This document shows positions 56,078 through 64,000 of a stretch of DNA of 64,000 nt, one piece after another. This DNA comes from DATKIY01 sp963726755 (lineage in GTDB: Bacteria > Actinomycetota > Actinomycetes > JAHEKZ01): positions 372,001 to 436,000 of the forward strand of contig CAVSDB010000003.1 of the NCBI GenBank assembly GCA_963726755.1, in the 5' to 3' direction. The notes under the pieces are model-generated. The model had not been told where the DNA came from. It did not search any database and worked only from the letters and a program-made list of their open reading frames with translations. The translations under genes and the position numbers were made by a program. How positions within the stretch are numbered: the first letter of the stretch is position 1; the number at the start of each line of letters is the position of its first letter.

Positions 56078-56290
56078 CGATTCACTCCTTGTCGATCTCG
56101 AGCAAACCCACACTAGGCGACGCTCCACGACGTGGAACGCTCCATCACAGTGCGGACACAGCACTTGACGCCCCTCCGCACCCAACACCATTGTGTTCGA
56201 CACAGCACACGTGGTGTCCAGCACGTCACTGTCCGTTGCCCTGTGACCGCACACCGCGTCGTGTCCGTGCCTTCGGCCCGAGGATGTGGC
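56078..56290. promoter_or_regulatory. Divergent region between menB and betB with short inverted repeats
   Basis: About 213 bases hold the menB promoter (minus) and the betB operon promoter (plus). ACACCA at 56186-56191 is inverted as TGGTGT at 56213-56218, and GTGT-TCG-ACAC (56194-56204) sits between them. These could be operators for choline-responsive control, but no bet regulator gene is present and the match to any known site is not established. Confidence 0.4.
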
Positions 56291-57761
56291 ATGCCTGAAC
56301 TACTGATCGGCGGGACCTGGCAGTCAGCACGTCATGGTGCGACGCGCGAGATCCACTGCCCTGCCGACGGAAGTCTGGTCCGAACCGTCGACGAGGCCAG
56401 CGCCGAGGACACCGTCGCTGCCATCGAGGCCGCTCGTCGCAGTTTCGACTCCCGCGCCTGGTCAGGTACTAGCGGCAAAGAACGGGCGGCCCTGCTAGAC
56501 GCTGTCGCGGACCAGTTAGTTGCCCGGAAGCCTGAGATCGCTCGGGCCGAGTCGCTCGACACCGGAAAGCGCTTCGTCGAGAGTGAGTACGACGTCGACG
56601 ACGTCACCTCGGTCTTTCGGTTCTACGCAGAATTAGCTGCCGAAGACCCGGATCGTGAAGTCGAAGTCGGTCGTCCAGGGGTACGTAGTCGCGTCGTTCA
56701 TGAGCCGGTTGGCGTCTGCGCACTGATCACGCCGTGGAACTACCCCCTGCTTCAGACCTCGTGGAAGGTCGCTCCTGCTCTGGCCGCCGGCAACAGCTTC
56801 GTCCTCAAGCCGAGCGAGTTGACGCCGTCGACGGCGATCTTGCTGATGCAGATCTTGGAGGATGTCGGACTGCCCAGTGGAGTCGGCAACCTGGTGTTGG
56901 GAGCCGGACCAACCGCGGGTGCACCGTTGTCGACGCATCCAGACGTCGACCTGGTCTCGTTCACCGGCGGACTGCTCACCGGTCGGCTGATCATGGCGAA
57001 CGCCGCGCCGACGGTGAAGAAGATCGCCCTCGAACTCGGTGGCAAGAACCCGAACATCGTGTTCGCCGATGCCCACATCGACGCAGCGCTCGACTTTGCG
57101 ACGACGGCTGTGTTCTTGCACTCCGGACAAGTGTGTTCGGCCGGGGCGCGACTGCTGATCGACGCGTCGCTGCACGACTCCTTCGTCGACGAGGTGGTAC
57201 GCCGCACAGAGCAGATCCGTCTCGGTGGACCGTTCGATGAAAACGCGGAGACCGGACCCCTGGTGTCAGCCGCCCATCGCGACAAGGTCGAGGCATACGT
57301 CGCCAGCGGTATTGCAGAAGGTGCAGTGCTGCGATGCGGGGGCAAACGCCCCGACGACCCCGCATTGGCGAACGGCTTCTACTACCTGCCGACCGTGCTC
57401 GACCAATGCGACGCGACGCATGGGCGTCGTCCGCGATGAGTCGTTCGGTCCGGTGCTGACCGTTGAGACGTTCACCGACGAGGACGAGGCGCTGCGGCTC
57501 GCCAACGACACTCCGTACGGCCTGGCAGGTGCTGTGTGGACCAGCGATCCCGATCGAGCCGAGCGAGCGGCGTCCAAACTTCGGGCAGGGACGGTCTGGA
57601 TCAACGACTACCACCCCTACGTCCCGCAGGCAGAGTGGGGCGGCTTCAAGCAATCTGGGATCGGACGCGAACTCGGCAATCACGGACTGGCGGAATACCG
57701 CGAGACCAAACACATCTGGCAGAACTTGAATCCAGAACCCCAACATTGGTTCGGTGGGTGA
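56291..57761 (+). CDS. betB: Betaine-aldehyde dehydrogenase (one frameshift)
   Basis: NAD-dependent oxidation of betaine aldehyde to glycine betaine. Motifs: CALITPWNYPLLQTSWKVAP, KPSELTPSTAILLMQI, ELGGKNPNIVFADA (catalytic Glu) and FLHSGQVCSAGARLL (catalytic Cys). A shift near 57420 joins DQCDATH to MGVVRDESFGPVLTVETF; the C-terminus contains WINDYHPYVPQAEWGGFKQS and SGIGRELGNHGL. Joined length is 490 aa. ATG at 56291 follows GAGGATG. YHPYVPQAEWGGFKQSG and the neighbouring choline dehydrogenase support the betaine-aldehyde assignment over other aldehydes. Confidence 0.9.
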
Positions 57762-57765
57762 CGAC

Positions 57766-59469
57766 ATGAGCAATGAGAGTTACGACATCGTCATTGTTGG
57801 CGGCGGTTCGGCCGGATCGGCGCTAGGAAACCGACTGAGCGTCGATCCTGATACGTCGGTCCTTGTCCTCGAGGCCGGTCGCTCCGACTTCATCTTCGAC
57901 CCCTTCATCCATATGCCCGCTGCGCTCCCCTTCCCGATCGGCAGCCGGTTCTACGACTGGAAGTACGAGTCCGAACCCGAGCCGTTCATGAACGGCCGTC
58001 GGGTCTACCACGCCCGCGGCAAGGTGCTGGGCGGCTCCAGCAGCATCAACGGCATGATCTTCCAGCGCGGCAACCCCATGGACTACGAGCGTTGGGGCGC
58101 CGACAAGGGAATGGAGACGTGGGACTTCGCCCACTGTCTGCCGTACTTCAAGCGGATGGAAACCTGCCTGGCCGGCGCAGACGAATGGCGCGGCGGGAGC
58201 GGTCCCCTCGTCCTGGAACGCGGGCCAGCGACGAACCCACTGTTCGGCGCCTTCTTCCAAGCCGCGCAAGAGGCTGGTTACCCACTGACCGACGACGTCA
58301 ACGGGTACCGGCAAGAAGGCTTCGCCAAGTTCGACCGAAACATTCACCGCGGACGCCGACTCAGTGCGGCGCGCGCGTACCTGCACCCGGTGATGGGACG
58401 TAAGAACCTCAAGGTCGAGACGCTGGCGCAAGCAACCAAGGTGGTCTTCGAGGGCAAGCGCGCGGTTGGTGTTGAGTACCTGCGCGCCGGCAGAGCACAT
58501 CGCAGTGTTCAGGCCGGTCGAGTCATCTTGTGCGGCGGTGCGATCAACACTCCGCAACTGCTGCAGTTGTCCGGAGTCGGAAACGCAGGCGACCTTTCGG
58601 CACTCGGCATCCCGGTTGTCGCAGACATCCCGGGTGTGGGATCGAACCTGCAGGACCACCTTGAGGTGTACATCCAGTACGCCAGCAAGCAACCGGTTTC
58701 GATCGCGCCAGGACTTAAGTGGTGGAAGCGTCCGGGCATTGGCGCGCAATGGATGTTCTTGCGTTCCGGGCTCGGATCGACCAACCACTTCGAAGGTGGC
58801 GGCTTCGTCCGCAGTAACGACATCGTCGACTACCCGAACCTGATGTTCCACTTCCTGCCCATCGCGATCCGCTACGACGGAACTGCACCGACCGAGGGGC
58901 ACGGCTACCAGGTGCACATCGGGCCGATGTATTCGGACGTGCGCGGAACGATCTCGTTGAAGTCGACCGATCCCCTCGAGAAGCCAGCACTGCAGTTCAA
59001 CTACCTGTCGACCGAGCAGGACCGACGCGAGTGGATCGAGTGCATCCGAGTTGCGCGGAACATCTTGAACCAGCCCGCGTTCGCGCCATTCAACGACGGC
59101 GAGTTGTCACCTGGACCCGGCGTCGAAACTGACGACGAGATCCTCGAGTGGGTCTCACAGGATGCAGAGACCGCGCTTCACCCGTCGTGCACGGCGAAGA
59201 TGGGCGTCGGCGACGACGCCGTACTCGACCCGCTGACCATGGGTGTTCACGACCTTGAGGGCATCAGCGTCGTCGACGCGAGTTCGATGCCTTACGTGAC
59301 CAACGGCAACATCTATGCGCCGATCATGATGCTGGCCGAAAAGGCCGCTGACCTGATTTTGGGGAACACTCCACTCGCACCATCCACCGCACCGTTCTAT
59401 CGCTACCGCGAGGGCAGTCCGCTCTATCCGCCAGGTGACTACCGAAACAACCAGGGAGCCGCGTCATGA
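57766..59469 (+). CDS. betA: Choline dehydrogenase, GMC oxidoreductase
   Basis: A membrane-associated FAD enzyme converting choline to betaine aldehyde. The intact protein of 567 aa has IVIVGGGSAGSALGNRL, ARGKVLGGSSSINGM (GMC signature 1), GRVILCGGAINTPQLLQLSG (signature 2), ALHPSCTAKMGVGDDAV with the active-site His, and DASSMPYVTNGNIYAPIMML. ATG at 57766 follows GGTGGG; GTG at 57754 would overlap betB. Overlaps proV by four bases (ATGA). Confidence 0.92.
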   Translation: MSNESYDIVIVGGGSAGSALGNRLSVDPDTSVLVLEAGRSDFIFDPFIHMPAALPFPIGSRFYDWKYESEPEPFMNGRRVYHARGKVLGGSSSINGMIFQRGNPMDYERWGADKGMETWDFAHCLPYFKRMETCLAGADEWRGGSGPLVLERGPATNPLFGAFFQAAQEAGYPLTDDVNGYRQEGFAKFDRNIHRGRRLSAARAYLHPVMGRKNLKVETLAQATKVVFEGKRAVGVEYLRAGRAHRSVQAGRVILCGGAINTPQLLQLSGVGNAGDLSALGIPVVADIPGVGSNLQDHLEVYIQYASKQPVSIAPGLKWWKRPGIGAQWMFLRSGLGSTNHFEGGGFVRSNDIVDYPNLMFHFLPIAIRYDGTAPTEGHGYQVHIGPMYSDVRGTISLKSTDPLEKPALQFNYLSTEQDRREWIECIRVARNILNQPAFAPFNDGELSPGPGVETDDEILEWVSQDAETALHPSCTAKMGVGDDAVLDPLTMGVHDLEGISVVDASSMPYVTNGNIYAPIMMLAEKAADLILGNTPLAPSTAPFYRYREGSPLYPPGDYRNNQGAAS

Positions 59470-60549
59470 GCACTGCTGTCGACACCGCCGCCACCACGCC
59501 GTCAGCGAACGGCGCATCCGCGCTGACCGTTGACCAGCTCTGGAAGGTGTTCGGCCCCAAGGCGGACAGCATCGTGGGATCGCCAGACGCCGACTTGTCG
59601 CGTAGCGAACTCCTGGCCAAGACCGGCTGCACTGCCGCCGTTCGTGACGTGAGTTTCGAGGTCAGCCCGGGCGAAGTGTTCGTCGTCATGGGCCTTTCTG
59701 GTTCCGGTAAGTCGACGTTGGTGCGCTGTCTGACGCGACTGATTGAACCGACCGCAGGCAAGGTGCTCATCGGCGGCGAGGACGTTGTGCAGATGTCCGA
59801 GTCGCGCCTGCGCGACCTACGCCGACGTCACGTCTCGATGGTGTTCCAGCACTTCGGACTCCTGCCCCACCGCAAGGTCATCGACAACGTCGCGTACGGG
59901 CTCGAGATCCGGGGCGATAGCAAGGCCGAGCGCCGCGACAAGGCACAAGAGCTCGTCGACCTGGTGGGGCTCACCGGAAACGAGAACTCCTACCCCGACC
60001 AGTTGTCCGGTGGTATGCAGCAGCGAGTCGGTCTGGCTCGTGCGTTCGCTGTCGATCCGTCGGTCCTGTTGTTCGACGAGCCGTTCTCGGCACTCGACCC
60101 GCTGATTCGTCGCGACATGCAGAACGAAGTCATCCGGCTCCACCATGAAGTCGGCAAGACGATGGTCTTCATCACCCACGACCTGCAAGAGGCACTGAAA
60201 GCTCGGCGACCGAATCCTCATCATGCGTGACGGAGCGCTGGTGCAGATGGGAACTCCCGCTGAAGTTGTCGGTGCGCCGGCTGACGACTACGTCAAAGAC
60301 TTCGTCAGCGAGGTTCCCCGCTCGCACGTTCTGACGTTGGCATGGGTCATGCGGCAACCACGTCCGGGAGAACCTCTCGACGGCCCGGTGATGACATCCG
60401 ACACCGTCGTGCGGACAGCAGCGCGACGTGTGATCGATGCTGAGCATCCGGTTCGGGTGATGGACAACGGTGAGTTACTCGGCGTCGTCGATCAGGACGA
60501 CATCTTGCGCGTGATCGTCGCGGAGGAAGGACCTAGCAGTGACCATTGA
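59466..60549 (+). CDS. proV: Glycine betaine/proline ABC transporter ATP-binding protein (one frameshift)
   Basis: The ATPase of an OpuA/ProU-type importer. It has an N-terminal extension typical of ProV (VDQLWKVFGPKADS), Walker A GLSGSGKSTLVRCLTRL, Q-loop SMVFQHFGLLPHRKV, signature LSGGMQQRVGLARAFAVDPS, Walker B VLLFDEPFSALDPL and the switch ITHDLQEALK. A shift near 60205 leads to LGDRILIMRDGALVQMGTP and a C-terminal CBS domain (about 60 residues: VRTAARRVIDAEHPVRVMD). Joined length is about 360 aa. CBS domains in this family sense ionic strength. Confidence 0.9.
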
Positions 60550-62725
60550 GCTTGCCGAGCTCGAGCACCCCGAGGTCGCGCCGTCGCAGCATGACGAGCA
60601 CGCCGGTCGCCGTCGGATGTGGGTGCTCCTTGGTGTCATGCTCGGCGTCTGGATCGTGGCCGGCATTCTGCTTCAGGGACGAAACACTCTCGAACTTGCT
60701 TCAGCACAAACCCAAACCGACTTCCACTCGTGGATTAACACTCTCCGCGACGGCATTGAAAACGCCAAGTTCGACAACAATCCGCTGCTGCTTCCGATTG
60801 ACTGGCTGAGCAACGCTTTCAAGTGGTGCTTCGACACCCTGGAGACGGTGTTCGTCTCAGACTCGAGCCGTCCGCTCGGGGTCGCCATGATCGGTTGGGC
60901 CGGCGTCGTGGCGCTGGCGACCTGGGTTGGCTACATCGTTGCCAACGTTGCGGATCGCGATCATCGTGCTCGTTTCGTTGCTGCTGTGTGGCTACCTCGG
61001 GCTATTGGGACGACGCCCTCTACACCCTGATCATCACTGCAATTTCGGTGGTTCTCGTGTGTGCTGGTCGGCCTGCCGCTGGGCATCTGGATCTCAGCGC
61101 AGCCAACGCGCTTCAGCAGTACTCACGCCAGTGCTCGACACGATGCAGACGTTGCCGTCCTTTGCATACCTGGCGCCCCTGGCACTGCTCTTCGGCATTG
61201 GTAGCCCCTCTGCCATCGCAGCAACGTTCATCTACGCACTCCCGCCGCTGGTGCGAATCTCCGCCCATGGACTGCGAACGGTGTCCCCCACCACGGTGGA
61301 GGCGACGACGTCGATGGGTTCGACGTCTCCCCAGTTGATGCGCAAAGTTCAGTTGCCGATGGCCAAGCGGACCGTCATCGTGGGTCTGAACCAGACCATC
61401 ATGTCGGCGCTTTCGATGGCAACAATCTGTGCTTTTATCGGCGCCAAAGGGCTGGGCGTGCCGGTTATTCAGGCACTATCCGCGGGCGACGTCGGGAGTC
61501 GCCTTCGTCAGCGGCATCTGCATCGTGTTCCTCGCCATCATGCTCGACCGGTCGACGGTCGCTGCTGGCGAGCGATCCGAGATTGCGTCTCGATCCACAC
61601 GAAGCCTGAGCGGGCGAACTCGTCAGATGGTTATCGGCGGTACCGGCGCGCTTGTGCTCGTCGCCGTCTACCTGTCGAACACCAAGTTGAAGTGGTCGAG
61701 TCTTCCCAGACACGACTTGGGGCAAAGACCTCGCCACGCGGGTGAACGACGCCACCAAGTGGTTCATCGACACCTTCGGCGCAGTCACCAGCTGGATCAA
61801 TGATGAGGTAACCAACTGGCTGCTCAACCCCTGCAACACCTGATGGCCGACACGCCCTGGTGGCTCACGGCGGGAGTCATCCTGGCGCTGGCCGCACTGA
61901 TCGGCACAGCGGGTAAGGGCGACCCCTACAAGCTCATCGTTCCGGGGTTGATCTCCGTGGCCGCAGTTGTCGCGGCTGGTATGTGGTCCGCAGGTTCTGT
62001 CGAGCGTTGCCTGGCAAGTGTGGTGGCTCGGAATCGTGGCCTTGCTGGTACTCGGGTCCGTGATGGGTGCGGGTGGTGCGTTGCTATCCGACCTCGCATC
62101 TGCCTAGTCATCATTCTTGGCGTCGGTCTGTGGCATGACTCGATGATCACGTTGTCGATGACGCTGGTCGCGACGGTTCTGGTCATGGTGATCGGCGTCG
62201 TCCTCGGCGTGTGGATCGGCCGCAGCCATCGCGCCGACGCGGCGCTTCGCCCCGTTCTCGACGGACTGCAGACCATGCCGGCCTTGGTGTATCTCGTTCC
62301 GGCGCTCGCTCTGTTTCGGCCCGGCCGATTCCTTGCTATCGCTGCTGCAGTGCTCTACGCCGCACCAGTGTCGATCAAGATCGTCGCTGACGGCATTCGC
62401 GGGGTCGCTCCAACCACCGTCGAGGCGGCGCAGTCGGCCGGTTCGAGCAGGTGGCAGATCATCAGCAAAGTGCAACTGCCGATGACAAAAGGTTCCATGG
62501 TGCTCGCTGCCAACCAGGGATTGCTCTTCGTGCTCTCTATGGTGGTAATCGGGGCACTGGTCGGGCGGCGGCAGCCTCGGCTACCTGGTCATCGGCGGTT
62601 TCTCACAAGGTGAGCTGTTCGGCAAGGGACTGGCAGCCGCCATCGCCATCACCGCTCTTGGCATCATGCTCGACCGCATCACCGTTCATGCTGCGGCTCG
62701 CTACGGGCGAGCCGAGTCAACCTGA
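60539..62725 (+). CDS. proW: Glycine betaine ABC transporter permease with two fused ProW domains (frameshifts)
   Basis: Pieces in three frames join into one protein of about 728 aa. The first part starts VTIELAELEHPEVAPSQHD, has membrane helices (MWVLLGVMLGVWIVAGILL) and a first permease domain with LDTMQTLPSFAYLAPLALLF, TVSPTTVEATTSMGSTSPQL and GAKGLGVPVIQALSAGDV. A linker (WFIDTFGAVTSWINDEV) leads to a second permease domain with LDGLQTMPALVYLVPALALF, GVAPTTVEAAQSAGSSRWQI and GGGSLGYLVIGGFSQGELFG. Both EAA-loop regions (VEATTSMGS/VEAAQSAGS) that contact ProV are present, so one polypeptide could supply both pores. At least six shifts occur. GTG at 60539 overlaps proV. Confidence 0.82.
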
Positions 62726-62764
62726 CCAGCGCCGCAACAACGCGGCCCAACTGAAGGAGAAAGA

Positions 62765-63737
62765 GTGCGATTAACGACACGAGGTGCTGCGAGCATCGCG
62801 GTGTTGGCAGCGGCTGGTCTCGTCTTGGCCGCCTGTGGCGGCAGCGACATCGGCGGCGACACCACCGGGAGCGCTGCTGCAGCCGACTGCGGTGACTTCA
62901 ACATGGCGGTCAACCCCTGGGTTGGCTACGAGGCATCGGCCTACGTGGTTGGCCAGGTTGCTGCTACCAAGCTGGGTTGCAACACCACCTACACGGACCT
63001 GAAGGAGGAAGTTGTCGTGGCAGGGCATGAACAGCGGCGACATCGACGTGGTCATCGAGAACTGGGGTCACGAAGATCTGGCCAAGAAGTACATCGACCA
63101 GCAAGGCACGGTCGTTGACGTCGGCCCGAACGGCAACATCGGAGTCATCGGCTGGTACGTACCGCCGTGGCTGGCCAAGGCGCACCCAGAGGTACTCGAC
63201 TACAAGAACCTGAACGACTTCGCGAGTGACTTTGCCACTCCGGAATCAGACGGCAAGGGTCAGTTGCTCGACGGTGACCCGTCGTACGTAACCAACGATG
63301 AAGCACTGGTCGACAATCTCGGCCTGAACTTCAAGGTCGTCTACGCCGGTAGTGAAGCTGCGCTGCATCACAGCGTTCCGAAAGGCGGAAGACAACAAGG
63401 AATGGCTGATCGGCTACTTCTACGAGCCGCAGTACTTCCTTTCTCAGGTTCCGTTGGTCAAGGTCGACCTACCCAAGTGCGACCGAAGGTTGCGACGCCG
63501 ACCCAGCGACAGTCGCCTGCGACTACCCGAAGTACATCTTGAACAAGGTCGCACGGGCGGACTTCATGGACGAAAACGGTCCGGCCGCTCAGTTGGTCGA
63601 CAACTTCACCTGGACCAACGACGATCAGAACGAGGTGGCTAAGCTACATCGCCGTGGACAAGATGGACCCTGCGGATGCCGCACAGAAGTGGATCGACGC
63701 CAACCCCGACAAGGTTGACGCCTGGTTGAACGGCTGA
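62765..63737 (+). CDS. proX: Glycine betaine ABC transporter substrate-binding lipoprotein (frameshifts)
   Basis: The N-terminus VRLTTRGAASIAVLAAAGLV with lipobox LAAC/GGSD marks an extracytoplasmic lipoprotein. The OpuAC-type binding domain follows: FNMAVNPWVGYEASAYVVG, GMNSGDIDVVIENWGHED, VGPNGNIGVIGWYVPPWLAK, EWLIGYFYEPQYFLSQVPLV and VDKMDPADAAQKWIDANPDK. Tryptophans in NPWVGYEA, ENWGH and GWYVPPW suit the aromatic cage for the trimethylammonium group. Shifts near 63017, 63385, 63480 and 63645; joined length is about 324 aa. GTG at 62765 follows AAGGAG ideally. Confidence 0.88.
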
Positions 63738-63756
63738 CGCCGGATCACCAACAGTT

Positions 63757-63804
63757 AGTTGCTAGGCGGGGCGGGCGCTATAGCGCCCGCCCCGCCTAGC
63801 AACT
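63757..63804. terminator. 48 bp perfect palindrome, bidirectional terminator
   Basis: Twenty-four bases starting AGTTGCTAGGCGGGGC are followed at once by their exact reverse complement, meeting at CTATAG in the centre. It lies 19 bases after the proX stop and 31 bases from the stop of the convergent methyltransferase gene, so it can terminate both. The near-absence of a loop and perfect 24 bp arms are unusual. Confidence 0.8.
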
Positions 63805-63835
63805 TCGAGATGGTGAAGTGGAGCCGAGCCTGCGA

Positions 63836-64000
63836 TCAGTCGCCGAGTTCGGCGCGACGACGCAGGACGTAGTCCTCGAGTTCCTTCTGGATCGCCTCGT
63901 CGAGTTCAGGCTGCACGTACTCTTCGAGTTTGGCCTTGTAGATGTCCGTTGCACGGGCTGCGGTGTCCTTGGACCCGTTGCGCGTCCAGCGCTCGAAGTT
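63836..64000 (-). CDS. MttB-family (trimethylamine/glycine betaine) methyltransferase, C-terminal end
   Basis: Only the last 54 codons are in the window. The translation begins NFERWTRNGSKDTAARATDI, continues YKAKLEEYVQPELDEAIQKE and ends LEDYVLRRRAELGD at a TGA (63836-63838). This matches the C-terminal helix-rich tail of the MttB superfamily, which transfers methyl groups from trimethylamine or glycine betaine to a corrinoid protein. Members without pyrrolysine include glycine betaine methyltransferases. Whether this one has pyrrolysine cannot be judged, since that site lies outside. Being next to a choline/betaine operon supports a quaternary-amine substrate. Confidence 0.7.
   Translation of the reverse strand, partial: NFERWTRNGSKDTAARATDIYKAKLEEYVQPELDEAIQKELEDYVLRRRAELGD

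Noticed and set aside
56078..56254. In-frame 59-residue upstream extension of menB containing a CPHC motif
   Set aside because: The extension lies in the divergent promoter region, MenB homologues do not have it, and no good ribosome site precedes it.
57823..58917. 364-codon minus-strand frame opposite betA
   Set aside because: Antisense to a complete, conserved GMC oxidoreductase, with no recognisable domain.
61843..62613. Second permease domain as a separate gene starting at an internal ATG
   Set aside because: The sequence before it (NPLQHL-type) matches the linker of fused homologues and the apparent stop at about 61841 is one base out of frame; treated as a frameshift within one gene.

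Overview
The window is chromosomal DNA of a high-GC actinobacterium. Genes are tightly packed with many 1-4 base stop/start overlaps, and GTG starts are common. Gene order closely matches what I recall of the Streptomyces chromosome around rplK-nusG-secE, rpmG, yajQ, htpX, a partial nuo cluster, kor genes and the full nuo operon. I cannot name the genus from sequence alone. About 23 of the roughly 65 protein genes are split by one or more single-base frameshifts, including genes expected to be essential (nusG, murB, ispB-type, men genes). The frames always resume in register with the family, so I read these as indels in the underlying sequence and annotate each as one gene.

Region 1 (1-9500) holds, on the minus strand, the start of rplK, then nusG, secE and tRNA-Trp. 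An aminotransferase (+) follows, then a minus-strand sulfur module (DsrE-like, TusE/DsrC-like, sulfide:quinone oxidoreductase-like), adenosine deaminase (+), and a minus-strand run of murB, hadB, hadA, a FabG-type reductase and rpmG with tRNA-Met and tRNA-Thr. Region 2 (9500-15450) is the most accessory part: a nucleotidyltransferase-fold gene bracketed by a 64 bp direct repeat, a Gly/Ser-repeat membrane protein, a membrane-anchored alpha/beta hydrolase, tRNA-Tyr, yajQ, a ~200 bp inverted-repeat element, a PYROXD2-like FAD oxidoreductase and htpX.

Region 3 (15450-27300) is a second, partial complex I cluster (A, B, C, H, I, J, K, L, M, N; no D, E, F or G) facing away from korAB, a 2-oxoacid:ferredoxin oxidoreductase. 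This pairing suggests ferredoxin-linked electron entry into the quinone pool. Region 4 (27400-32564) has a DUF222/HNH protein, rarD, a GH15 (trehalase-like) enzyme and a polyprenyl diphosphate synthase. Region 5 (32570-50384) is a complete 14-gene nuo operon preceded by a MenJ-like quinone reductase, with a near-perfect Rex-type operator upstream, and a NYN/OST-HTH gene.

Region 6 (50403-56077) carries menaquinone genes menG, menF, menD, menC and menB. Together with the polyprenyl synthase and MenJ they would make and tailor the quinone that both complex I clusters reduce. Region 7 (56291-64000) is a choline/glycine betaine operon (betB, betA, proV, a fused double-permease proW, proX). It ends in a 48 bp perfect palindrome, beyond which lies the C-terminus of a convergent MttB-family methyltransferase cut by the window edge. 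No gene-free stretch exceeds 300 bases. No CRISPR array, prophage, transposase or rRNA was seen.
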